A stretch of DNA of 64,000 bases from Hordeum vulgare subsp. vulgare (lineage: Eukaryota > Streptophyta > Magnoliopsida > Poales > Poaceae), in assembly GCF_904849725.1 (NCBI RefSeq), contig NC_058524.1, forward strand, positions 487,637,763 to 487,701,762, in the 5' to 3' direction. The position numbers and the translations under genes are program-made. The notes beneath the pieces are model-generated. The model did not search any database. It saw nothing but the letters and a program-made list of their open reading frames with translations, and had not been told where the DNA came from. How positions within the stretch are numbered: position 1 is the stretch's first letter; each line of letters opens with the position of its first letter. Shown one piece after another: positions 46,570 to 57,161 of the stretch.

Positions 46570-46925
46570 ACTTACCAAGGAGTAATTTCCCCAAAATGGT
46601 TTGGAGAATGGTGCTTTGAGCAAGGAGATAAAAAATCACAACCAAATGAGCAAGAACACGGGTTTGAGCTGCGAAACAATTTTTTTCTGGAGGTGGAAGA
46701 AGAGGCTGGGAGCTCGAATGAGTGGAGGTGGTGCCTGTGGGCCCCACAAGCTTGCACTCCACCACCAGGGGGGTAGGTGGCGATGGCAGGGCTTGTGGCC
46801 CACTGGTCTGCTCCCCAGGCCAGCTCTGAGGCCTAGAAATTTTCAAAAATTCCAAAAAAAAATCATAGTAAATTTTCAGGACCATCGGAGAACTTTTATT
46901 TTCGAGGTATTTTTCTTCGGGACGC
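46570..46925 (-). repeat. LTR-like segment inside element E
   Basis: Contains gtgggccccacaagcttgca, ccaccaccaggggg and gggcttgtggcccactgg in the same order and spacing as in the LTRs (for example 50623-50690), followed by ttttcaggac and ggagaactttattt-like text as in the LTR start. It is a diverged copy of LTR sequence in the middle of the interior. Confidence 0.65.
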
Positions 46926-47129
46926 TAAAACAGAAAACAGGAAAAACTAAACTAATTCTATCATTTTTCTTCTTAGAAAAAGAAAATGAAAGATTAAAAC
47001 AGAGGTATGTGACTCTTTGATTCATCCATTTCATGGTCATCGAAAGAAATCCGTCAATGGGATTGATCAAGTCCTCATGACAAAACCTTCTCGGATCGCA
47101 AGAGAGAATGGAGAATTTCCGAATAGCCA
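46926..47129. other. Spacer in element E
   Basis: Short non-coding stretch between the LTR-like segment and the protease stop at 47130. Confidence 0.4.
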
Positions 47130-47893
47130 CTAAGTCACCTCAATGGGGATATGTATCTCCCCAACAAGCAAATCATACTTCATCTTGACACGAGGAATAG
47201 GGCATTCAAAGCTCCCAATGAGAATCGATGAAGTCTTTTCGATAGCATTGATGCAATGTACTTGATATCGTTTCTTCGGAAAGTGCACCGTGTGCTCGTT
47301 ACCGTTGACATGGAAAGTGACATTGCCTTTGTTGCAATCTATAACAGCCCCTGCAGTGTTTAAAAAGGGTCTTCCGAGGATGACAGCCATGGCATCATCC
47401 TCAGGAATATCCAAGATAACAAAGTCTGTTAAGATAGTGGTATTAGCAACCACAACAAGCACATCCTCGCAAATGCCGATAGGGAAAGCAGTTGATTTGT
47501 CGGCCATTTGCAGAGAAATTTCAGTGGGTGTCAACTTATCCAACTCAAGTCTACGATAAAGAGAGAGCGGCATAACACTAACATCGGCTCCAAGGTCACA
47601 TAAGGCAGTTCTTACGTAGTTTCCTTTAATGGAGCAAGGTATAGTGGGCACTCCGGGATCTCCAAGTTTCTTAGGAGTTCACCTTTGAAAGTATAATTGG
47701 CAAGCATGGTGGAGATCTCAAGATCCGGTATCTTCCGTTTATTAGTCACGATATCTTTCATGTACTTGGCATACGGAGACATCTTGAGCATATCAGTTAA
47801 CCTCATCCACAGAAAGATGGGTCTTATCATCTCAACGAAGCGCTCAAAATCCTCATCATCCTTTTTCTTGGATGGCTTAGGAGGGAAGGGCAT
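47130..47893 (-). pseudogene. Element E gag C-terminus and aspartic protease
   Basis: 47893-47660 reads MPFPPKPSKKKDDEDFERF and MSPYAKYMKDIVTNKRKIPD, the conserved link before Athila-type protease. After a one-base shift near 47655, the frame from 47651 gives PTIPCSIKGNYVRTALCDLG and ADVSVMPLSLYRRLEL with active site D-L-G-A, then AVILGRPFLNTAGAVIDC, as in Athila-type proteases. It ends at 47130. In autonomous relatives RT would follow directly; here it does not. Confidence 0.82.
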
Positions 47894-49192
47894 AGGTCTC
47901 TGAACCCATGGCTCCCTTTCTTTACCATGCTTCCTAGCAGTGAAGTCATTCTTGTCGTATTTCTTAGGTTGTGGGTTATCAGGATTAACCGTAGGTTCAA
48001 TCTCCAGGTTGTGTCCATATTGTCACCAGGTTCATGTTCATCACCAGATTGTGTTTCTGCATCAGACGCAGAAATATCATTAGGTTCTTCCGGTGTCAAA
48101 ATATTCGGTGAACTGGCGTGCAGGTTTCTATCATCCTTCTTCTTCTCCTTAGGATGACTAGATGTATCAGCATTAATTCCTTGAGAATCTTGATCAATTC
48201 TCTTAGGATGACCTTCAGGATACAAAGGTTCCCGAGTCATTTTGCCTCCTCTAGTAATGACTCTGACAGAGTTGTCATTTAATTCATTGAGCAAGTCATT
48301 CTGAGCTTTAAGTACTTGTTCTACCTGAGTAGTAATCATTGACATTTCTGTCTACGCAAGCGCTTAAATGGCTAAGCATACGAGTACTTTGTTCGAAATG
48401 TCTGCTAACATAATCATTGAAACTCTGTTGTTTGGCAACAAAGTTGTCAAATTCGTCAAAGCATAGGCTAGCAGGTTTATCAAAAGGAATATCACTCTCA
48501 TCAAACCTACACAGAGAATTCACTTCTACTACCTGTATCGGGTTATCGAGACCATGGATCTCTTCGATAGGTGGTAGATTTTTGACATCTTTAGATCTAA
48601 TGCCTTTCTCTTGCATAGATTTCTTGACTTCTTGCATATCTTCAGGACTGAGGAATATAATACCTCTTTTCTTAGGAGTTGGCTTAGGAGGTGGTTCGGG
48701 AATAGTCCAAGCATTATCGTTGATCAAGATGTTATTCAGCAGGGTCTCAGCTTGTTCTACAGTTCGTTCCCTAAAAACACAACCGGCACAACTGTCTAGG
48801 TGGTCTCCAGAGGCATCGGTAAGTCCGTTATAGAGGATATCAAGTATCTAGTTCTTCTTAAGAGGGTGATCAGGCAAAGCAGTATCAAGCATAGCATCTC
48901 TAGCAGTATCAAGCATAGCATCTCTAGCAATATCAAGCATAGAATCTCTAGAAGTATCAGGCATAGTATCAAGCATAGCATCATCAGGCATAGTATCAAG
49001 CATAGCATCTCTAGCAATAGCATCATAAGCATCATCAAGCACAGGTGACATATCAAGATTTCTAGCAGGAGGTGATGTCGCAAACTTACTCATAACCGAA
49101 GGTGAATCAAGTGCAAAGCTAGATGGCAATTCCTTACCTCCCCTCGTAGTTGAGGGCAAGACTTTGGTTTTTGGATCCTTCAGGTTCTTCAT
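47894..49192 (-). pseudogene. Element E gag
   Basis: N-terminal frame 49192-48848 (MKNLKDPKTKVLPSTTRGGK, then a repetitive ARDAMLDT stretch) ends at a TAG; the same phase continues in 48847-48308 (LDILYNGLTDAS, PEPPPKPTPKKRGIIFLSPE, CFDEFDNFVAKQQSFNDYV). A shift near 48350 leads to ITTQVEQVLKAQNDLLNELN and an acidic linker down to 47827. The matter before TRGGK lies in the leader. This is the Athila-type gag seen in many Triticeae Gypsy elements, with at least one stop and two phase changes. Confidence 0.7.
48868..49035. repeat. 24-bp minisatellite in gag of E
   Basis: About six to seven imperfect copies of a unit like agtatcaagcatagcatctc, in frame, giving repeated A-x-D-A-M-L-D-T peptides on minus. 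Not a CRISPR: no spacers. Confidence 0.8.
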
Positions 49193-49242
49193 AGTGATCA
49201 GCAGATATAAATCCCAAGTGACTCAGATAATATAGCAATACC

Positions 49243-49260
49243 TCCCCGGCAACGGCGCCA
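49243..49260 (-). other. PBS of element E
   Basis: Minus reads TGGCGCCGTTGCCGGGGA, a perfect match to the Athila-type tRNA-Asp PBS, 10 bases from the LTR end at 49271. Confidence 0.92.
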
Positions 49261-49270
49261 AAAAAATGCT

Positions 49271-50920
49271 GACTGGCACTCTCTGGCAATAGCTAGACGG
49301 ATGCTGATTTTGTGACAACAAACCTTTGCTTGCAACGGCACCAGAAGAATGCTACTAGCACTCCCCGGCAATGAAACTAGAAGAATGTTGTTGACGGCCC
49401 ACCAGCGCGTGGGTTCGCAACAATTTTCGAGGGTAGAGTATTCGACCCAAATTTGTTGGTACGCACGACGGGAGGTGAGAGGATACTCTTAAGTATTAGC
49501 AGCTGAATTCATCAGATCCAACCACACCTGAAAGATTAGTTTCTGCAAGCAAAGTAGTAACAGCAAAGTAACGAGTAACAGAAGTGGCAAGGAACAGCGG
49601 TAGTGATAGCAGTAGCAAGTAGCAACAGTAGCAAGCGACAGTAGTAGCAACAGCAGCAGCAGAGCAAGACAAGTAACAACAGTAGCAACAGTAGTAACAG
49701 CAGCAGCAACAGTAGTAACAGCAGAGCAAGACAAGTAACAGCAGAGCAAGACAAGTAGCAACAGTAGTAACAGCAGAGCAAGACAAGTAGCAATAGTAGT
49801 AACAAACTCGTAGGCAATGGGTTGGTGATTTGTTTGGATGATATTCATCATGCAACAGTTATAACATGGAGAGATATGTGGCTAGCTCCCATTCGTCAAT
49901 GTGATGTAGGCATGCATTCCGTGTGTCGTCATACGTGCTTAGGGAAAAGAACTAGCATGACATCTATTGTCCATCCCTCCCGTGGCAGCGGAGTCCAAAA
50001 GGAACTACGAGATATTAAGGTTCTCCTTTTAATAAAGAACCGGACCAACACATTAGCACTTGGTGAACACATGAACTCCTCAAACTATGGTCATCACCGG
50101 GAGTGGTTCCGGTTATTGTCCCTCCGGGGTTGCCGGATCGTAACACATAGTAGGTAACTACAACTTGCAAGATCGGATCTAAAACACACATATATTGGTG
50201 ACAACATAATAAGTTCAGATCTTAAATCATGGCACTCGGGCCCTAGTGACAAGCATTAAGCATGGCAAAGTAGTAGCAACATCAATCTCAGAACATAGTG
50301 GATACTAGGGATCAATCCCCATCAAAACTCACTCGATTACATGATAGATCTCATCCTACTCATCACCGCCCAGCGAGCCTACGAATAGATTACTCACGAA
50401 CGACGAAGAGCTTCATGGAATTGGAGAGGGAAGAAGGTTGATGATGACGATGGCGATGATTTCCCCTCTCCGGAGCCCAAGACGGACTGCAGATCTGCCC
50501 TCCAGATGAAGAACAGGTGGTGGCGGCGGCTCCGTATCGCAAACGCGACGAAAACTTCTCTCTTTATTTTTTCTGGGACGAAAAGGGACTTATAGACTTG
50601 AGGTTGGGGGCGGCAGAGCCGTGTGGGCCCCACAAGCCTGCGCACCGCCACCAGGGGGGTGGTGGTGGAGCCAGGGCTTGTGGCCCACTCGCCCACCCCC
50701 TCAGGTGGAACTTGGCGCAGATATTTTTTATATTTTCCAAAACTGCTCCCCGTAGATTTTCAGGACGTTTGGCGAACTTTGATTTCTGCACAAAAATAAC
50801 ACCAAGGCAATTCTGCTGAACACAACGTCAGTCCAGGTTAGTTCCATTCAAATCATGCAAATTAGAGTCCAAAACAAGGGCAAAAGAGTTTGGAAAAGTA
50901 GATACGATGGAGACGTATCA
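49271..50920 (-). repeat. 5' LTR of element E (1650 bp)
   Basis: TGATACGTCTCC at 50920 to GTGCCAGTCA at 49271 on minus. TATA-like ttataga at 50590-50596. Confidence 0.9.
49560..49805. repeat. AGTAGC/AACAGT triplet array, 5' LTR of E
   Basis: The longest of the three arrays; contains repeated agcagagcaagacaagta blocks. Confidence 0.85.
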
Positions 50921-50925
50921 ATGAC

Positions 50926-52214
50926 CTCCACCCTTGCAACGCCGATAGATAACCTATGTGTTTTCCCTGTGGATGCCATGGATGAAGAAGAGCTCTATGC
51001 TGGTCCCGGAAGGTGTGCTCTTGGCGACGGGTGGGGCAGGGGCCTGTTTCCTGGTATCTCTGTTGGAATTGGTGGCTGAAGTAGGCAATGCTGATGCAGG
51101 AGGGCGAGTGGAATTAGATGAGGTCTGTGGCACCCATGAGGAAGTGCGACCTATAGAAAAGTTAGTTCTCACCAATGCATGTCGATCCTACACTTCACGT
51201 TCAGCTTTGCAAGCAAGATGGAATAAATGAGTGATAGTGTTATAATCCTTATATTCTAGAATAGTCTGAATATCTCTATTTAATCCACCCATAAAACATG
51301 GAAGCCTAGCTTCGTTGTCCACAACAATACCACAACTAATCTTGCCAGTTTGTAATTCCTCATAATATTCTTCTACGGATTTTTCTTCCTTGTCTTAAAC
51401 GCTGCAATTTTTGAAGTAATTCACGTTGATAATATGGTGGAACCCAAGGAGTACGCATAGCAGTTTTCAAAGCAGCCTAAGTAGTTGGAATATTAGCATG
51501 ATGTTTTCGATAATGTGCTGATCACCAAACACAAGGAAAACTAGTGAATGAACAAACAACAACAACAACACGTCTATCATAAGCATGTAAAATGTTGCTC
51601 TATTTCTAACTCCCAAGTAAGATGTATATCTGGAACATATCGACCATCAGATGTAGGAATATTCAATTTAAGTTTAGGGATATGGTCATGATCCCGTACC
51701 TGAGGGGGTGGTGTAGCCCTACCATTGTGATTGTATCCATGTGGATGACCTACGGCTTGTGGTGGTGGTTGTTTGTCCCTGGTGCTGATTTGGAGCAACC
51801 TCTCCCTCATCATCAAAATCACCGTCATAGTCCTCATTCTGCTCAGCCACAGAAACGTCAGTAGCAATGGCAGGAGCAGCAGCAGGAGCAAAAACACCAG
51901 AATTGTGAACTTGGCTGGAAGGCACACGTCGCGCTCGTCCGACCATGTCCGGGCATCGTTGATGTCATTGTTGTTGTTGTTGGAGAGGGACGGAAGCTGC
52001 AGCTGGTAGTGGTAGACGGACAAGCACCTCATTGAACTTGGCGTCCATCATTGCATCGAATGTCTTCTCTTAACTGTCTAGCTTCTCCATGGCCTCTCCA
52101 AGGTTGGTCACGAAGTCTTGTACCTGGTAAGCCATCATTTGCTGAACTTTATCATGGAGGTCCTAGTTGGTGAGACTCTCCCAGTCGATCTCATTGGCTT
52201 GTGATCCCGGCATG
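50926..52214 (-). pseudogene. Element D gag
   Basis: ATG at 52214 starts MPGSQANEIDWESLTN, a Triticeae Gypsy gag start. Pieces of the expected protein follow in shifting phases: a Gln-rich stretch at about 52000, RRVPSSQVHNSGVFAP, the gag core IPKLKLNIPTSDGRY and YVPDIHLTWELEIEQHFTCL (51577), then scattered remains (PPYYQRELLQKLQRL near 51420) and a Ser/Pro-rich tail (51175-50954). The last residues YRRCKGGGH at about 50930 are the first half of the zinc knuckle, cut by element E and resumed at 41812. Many stops; dead. Confidence 0.75.
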
Positions 52215-52850
52215 GTTAGCAGCAATAGGAACACAGAAGAATATGAACCTATAGACTACTAGGAAGTGGTGGTGGTGGTGGTGTTCTGGCACAAATCCGT
52301 CAAGCAAATCTCAAATTCTTACCAGTTCTTACCCAGCAGCAGGTGGTGATCGGCAACCGGTGTAGTCAAAACTCTCAGAGCTTGGATAGAGCGATTGCCA
52401 GGTGTTGTCAAACACATGATGTAGATGTATGTGGAGCTGGGAAGGCTTATAATATGGTAGCAAAAAGGGTCAGCAATAATCTGTTCAGAAATGCATAGTT
52501 GAAAGGTCGCTGATGGTACCATGGTGGTCCTAGGCTAGACCGTACGAGAGACGCGAGCCTAGAACACCAACAAAATCACGACGTTACACGTAATCAAGGG
52601 AAGAGCCGCTCTGATTGTCTTTCTTTTTTTCTTTTTTTGCACTCCTTTTTTTGCACTATTTTTCCTCAAAATCACTATAATGGCGAGTGTCTCAAAACTC
52701 TTTCGAGGGATTAGAAACAGGATAAGCACAAAATTTTATTTTATTTTTACTTTTTTTGGAGCAATTCGGGCCTGCGACGAGCAAAAATTGGGACAAAAAT
52801 CAATATGGTGGCGAGTGTCTCAAAAATATCTAAAAACCCTAACAACACGA
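52215..52850 (-). other. Element D leader, PBS remnant and LTR piece
   Basis: Leader with (tgg)n near 52265-52285 and possible splice-like gtaag text. ATCAGAGCGGCTCTTCCC on minus (about 52600-52615) is the end of a tRNA-Met-type PBS. Right of it is homopolymer-rich sequence, perhaps 5' LTR, in which gcgagtgtctcaaaa occurs twice (near 52683 and 52811). The CACTA end at 52851 cuts it. Confidence 0.5.
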
Positions 52851-54755
52851 TCACTACAAGAGATATGGTAGCTTGCTACCTTCAATATTGGTCACCGAAT
52901 GGTCGTTTATTTCCATTTGCGACCTTTTTACGACCAAAAACAGACGGTCAAAAGCTGAGGGGCTCTAATGAACTATAATGACCTTTCTGCTGCAATGGTC
53001 GTAGAATTTTCCGACCAAAAAATAGGTCGTAGGTTTAACGACCAATCATTTTGGTCGTTAGAAGTCCGCCCAGGCCACGTCGGATCCAACGTGGCAAGCT
53101 GACATGGCAAAGTTACGACCAATTGGATTGGTCGTTGATAAGAATCAGCCTGGTCCAGTTCGATGTTTTTACATGGCTCGAGCCCAACAATTCAGCCTTT
53201 TTATATTTTTTTCCTATTAATTTTCACCAGCTACATGGGTCGGGCCCAATATGTCAGTCCTTTTAATTTTGGGTTGTGGCCTTTGTTTTTGTTTTTTAAT
53301 GCACTCTAATTATGAGGTTCTGGTAAGTGGGTCCGAGGTGTGGCATTCTAGTTTGTGGGTCCCTATTGTCAAGGTCATGTTCTTCATATTTCCATAAATA
53401 TGCTAATAACTAAACAACCAATATATAATTTGAAATAAACAGAAAACAAACGCGATACTTCAAATTACAACAAGAGGCAATTTAATCCGCTACATCATAT
53501 AACACATATACAAATGTGATCAACATGAAGTTTACAATCAGATAACAACAAGAATCAGTCTGCTCTACAAGTGTACAATCTATCACATGAGCCAAGTTCC
53601 GCTACATCATATTACACACATACAAATAGGATCAGCATAAAGGGCTTCATTACTCCGAGAACTAGCTCCAATGAGCTAGAATTATGCTTCTTCCGACTTC
53701 TTTGTCCTGATGCTCACAAAAAATGCATCTGCACGTTATAGAAAAAATAGATGGAAACAAAATAAAAGTAAATTTAACAACATATTTAATAGTAAATAAC
53801 AGAATAATGCAATATATTGATAAATATAAAGGTAAAGAGCACATGCCAGGCCAACAAAAAATTGGTACTAAATCCAGAAATAACCATCTGAAATGAAGTT
53901 AATGAGACATTTAAGAATCAACTTGACAATTGAGAGTAATGTTTGCATTAGAAACACCCAGAACTAAAATTATACATAAATGCCTAAATTCCAATTCCCA
54001 ATGCCTAAGTTCAATAAACTCTAAGCATGGTTCATAGTAAAGATTTGACACAAGCAGAACTGAAATCATTCACTCTATGAAGTATATCTACAATGATGCA
54101 ACACACAAGAAAAGATAGATTCACCATCAGGAAGTATATTAATTGCTTGACTGCATATCTAAACTGAACATTCATTCCTAGTATGTGCAAACCAAACTTT
54201 TGCATAATAACTAGTTGTACCATCGCAGCATATAAGCAGCAAGTAACTATCCAGAACCAAGAGGTAACGATGGCCATGGCTATAGGCATCACCATTAACT
54301 GGTACATACATAGGTGTAGCATATGGTATAAGAGTTATAATTAACCAAGTTTTATCAAGCAATAGGTGTAAATTACTTGTTCATATAAAAACCTTCATGT
54401 AGTTAATTTCATAATATACATAGAGTCCTATTTTACTAATGTTTTCATAAAAATAGGTCACAGCCATATCTAGGGGAAATCATATACGAGGCACTAGTCC
54501 TATGCATTTTGCTGCAATCAACTGCCAACCAGAACATATCAGACGAATAAAACATCTGAATCCATATGATCAATCCTCTTGTTCGCAGCTGCTCAATAAA
54601 GAGTGAACATCAAACTATTAGTTGCGGACATCAATCTCTCCTATTCAAAGCTGCTCCTACTCAATGTATCGACTATCATCAAGTGATGTATACAGTCGCA
54701 CCAGCACACACCTCCTTCCCCGACCCACCGTAGCCATGACTACGCTCGAGAAGAA
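52851..54755. mobile_element. One-ended CACTA element
   Basis: Begins CACTACAAGAGATATGGTAG at 52851. Subterminal repeats of acgacca/tggtcgt in both orientations lie at about 52900-53140. From 53400 it is AT-rich and intron-like, without a recognisable transposase; a minus frame ending near 53680 is too short to assign. The matching right terminus (…CTTGTAGTG) is not found before the Athila-like sequence at about 54760, so the right end has been lost. Confidence 0.65.
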
Positions 54756-55215
54756 ACTATGGAAAGTAGAATTTTCACATACAAATATATTATCTTGGAC
54801 ATATTTTACGATTGTGAATACCCATCAATTATTTTTTAAACTTGATCAAATAATTCAATTTGGAAAAGTAAGACAATTTAATGGTTATGTTCTGGTATGT
54901 TTGCATAGAAGTTATATTGTTATGGATCCTCCAACATGTGGTGCTTGTTTAGGACCTTTTGCAAGCCAAAACTTCGTACTAAGTATTGATACTACTTGTG
55001 CGTCGAAATCCATGAATCAAGTATCTTTCATTAGAATCCACCATACCTACCTATATATGGTATTTCACTGCCATTCCAAGTAAATTTGCACGTGCCACCT
55101 GTAAGCATTCAAATAAACATTCGTTTTGTGTGTCTGTAGCGCTCATGGAGTGACGGGCCGGTTATCATTTTCCATGATAAGCTAGTTATTCTCAAGATGA
55201 TTGTTTATCCACTTG
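54756..55215 (+). mobile_element. Second piece of Athila-like element C (interior)
   Basis: Homologous, in inverted orientation, to 3450-3910 of element B, including the conserved frame (54770-55083) with LHRSYIVMDPPTC and YLYMVFHCHSK. Plus orientation is that of the LTR of element C at 7700. It ends at 55215 with acttg, the likely TSD of element F. Confidence 0.6.
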
Positions 55216-56629
55216 TGAAAGTGCGTTATATCGACTAGAGGGGGGTGAATAGGAGATTTTTAGAATTTCATCACTGAGGAAATTCCTTTTGAGGAAATTC
55301 CTCACCGATGACTAATTTACAGCGGAAACAGTAAAGGATCAGACGTGCAAAGTTTCACAACAGCAGTTTTTCAGAGTGAAGAATGTGAAAACAGATTGCA
55401 CAGTGAGCAGGCACGCAGAATTCAGATGAGAATTAACTGACGTGAAGAATTTGGGGTTGAGGAAATTCAGAGAAAGTCTTCAGCAAATTCTTCAAACAGT
55501 CACAGTGAAAGTCATCAACACATAATACGGGGAAAGCAAAGAGTTGAGGAATTAGAACCCGATTCTCATAGAAGACAGTCGTTGATGACCCAGTTCCAAC
55601 TGCTGTGACAGTTGTACATCTGGTTTGGAGCGGCTTGGTATTGAAACCAAAGGACACACAATCCCGGGACACACAGTCCCTACCGTATTCTCCTTGAGCT
55701 AAGGACACACAGTCCTCGCCCAACACTCGTGGTAAGTCTTCAGGGCAGACTTCCAAACCCTCACAAACTTGGTCACCCGGCGATCCACAATTGACTGCTG
55801 GAAAGCTCTAGACCATGACGCCTAACCGTTTGGAGGATGCACAGTCCTCAAAGGTAAAAGGCTTCAGTCCCACACAGAAACAACTTCTTTAGTGATGCTC
55901 AATCACTAGGTTTGGTTTGTGGTTTCGGTGTATGGTGTATTTCCTCACTGATGAATTACTCTCGAAGGCTCTGAGGAATTGGGTTGCTCTTATGACAAGT
56001 GTCAGTTTCTAACGGAGCAGCCAACCAGCTAGTGGTTGTGGGGGGTGGCTATTTATAGCCTGGGAGCATCCCGACATGATTTGACACTAATGCCCTTAAG
56101 TAATATGACCGTTGGAGTGGATAAGACCAGTGACTTGGCATGGCTATCGAAACGGTCGGGACCCTCAACTGTGAGAGTCCTCATGTCACTCATATTCCTC
56201 ACTTGAGGCTTTTGGTAGGATTAGGCTTGGGTTGAGCATCATGAGGAAATTCATTCCATAGTGTAACTTTGACCCCCTTTAACAGTACGATGTTCCTATT
56301 ACTCAAATGCGAAGAAAGTAAAACAGAAAGTGTAAATCTTCATGCTTCAAATTCTTCAGAGTGATTTTCTTCAGGACACATCGGACTTCTCAATATCAGT
56401 ATCTTCATGAGGAATATCAATTTTATCGCAGATTCCTCGCGATTCATTTCTTCAGCTTCAGACCATTTTCTTCAACTAAAGGCATACATTTTTAGGGGTC
56501 GATATTCTTCAAATATCTCAAACTCCTCAATGACTTATAGATCCTGTGTACACTCACAAACACATTAGATACTTAACCTATAAGTCTTCAAACCACCAAA
56601 ATCACTAAGGGGCACTAGATGCACTTACA
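55216..56629 (-). repeat. LTR 1 of Copia complex F (1414 bp)
   Basis: TGTAAGTGCATCTAGTGCCC at 56629 to GCACTTTCA at 55216 on minus. TATA-like ctatttatag at about 56049-56058. LTR start resembles the Maximus type. Preceded on plus by acttg (55211-55215), a probable TSD whose partner is outside the window. Confidence 0.88.
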
Positions 56630-56647
56630 ATCTCCCCCTTTTTGGTG
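56630..56647 (-). other. Polypurine tract of F, first copy
   Basis: Minus CACCAAAAAGGGGGAGAT directly before LTR 1; same sequence at 59650 before LTR 2. Confidence 0.8.
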
Positions 56648-57161
56648 GTTGATGACAATTAGGTTAAGTCTTCAACAGGGATCAAAAATATGAAGTGTAA
56701 ATACTCATTTGAGGAATTTGAAATCAAGATTCAGAGAGAATCCCCCTGAAGATGTGCATATCTTGGGGATTTTGCTTTTCATAGAAAATGCACATTGATG
56801 ATTTATATCATGGAGATCTCCCCCTGAGTCTTGCAAATCATGCATACATATAACATATCATATGAAGAAAATGAATATGCATGATGACAAATGGTATCTC
56901 ACGAATTCCAGCATGCGTGCATTATAACTTGAGGAATAAGCATGCGAAGAAAAACGTTCAAAAGCGTTAGAGTACCATCGGGCTTAAGTTACAACTCATT
57001 ACATAAAAACTTCAGAAGAGCCAAGAGTTTGTAACTTAAATATAGTTCATAAGTTCATAAGCCCCAAAAATATCCCGCTTGAAGACTAACTCTCAAGTTT
57101 CTCCCCGTTTGTCATCAAGTGACAAAAAGGGACAAACTGAGGACTAACGTTTCTGAAGACT

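Larger units (their letters stand above)
41818..50920 (-). mobile_element. Non-autonomous Athila-like Gypsy element E
   Basis: Complete element of 9.1 kb: TG...CA LTRs at both ends, PBS, interior, polypurine tract, and a perfect 5-bp TSD atgac (41813-41817 and 50921-50925). The interior encodes gag, protease and one further ORF; no RT, RNase H or integrase motif is visible in any frame between 43394 and 49242. It has therefore to borrow enzymes from a related element. It is inserted in the gag zinc knuckle of element D. Confidence 0.9.

Noticed and set aside
48868..49035. Regular short repeats resembling a CRISPR array
   Set aside because: Contiguous minisatellite without unique spacers, inside a plant retrotransposon gag.
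38556..52850. Assignment of element D to the centromeric CRM (Cereba/Quinta) lineage
   Set aside because: Some gag and protease text recalls such elements, but no CR motif could be read and the 3' end is damaged; left as Ty3/Gypsy.
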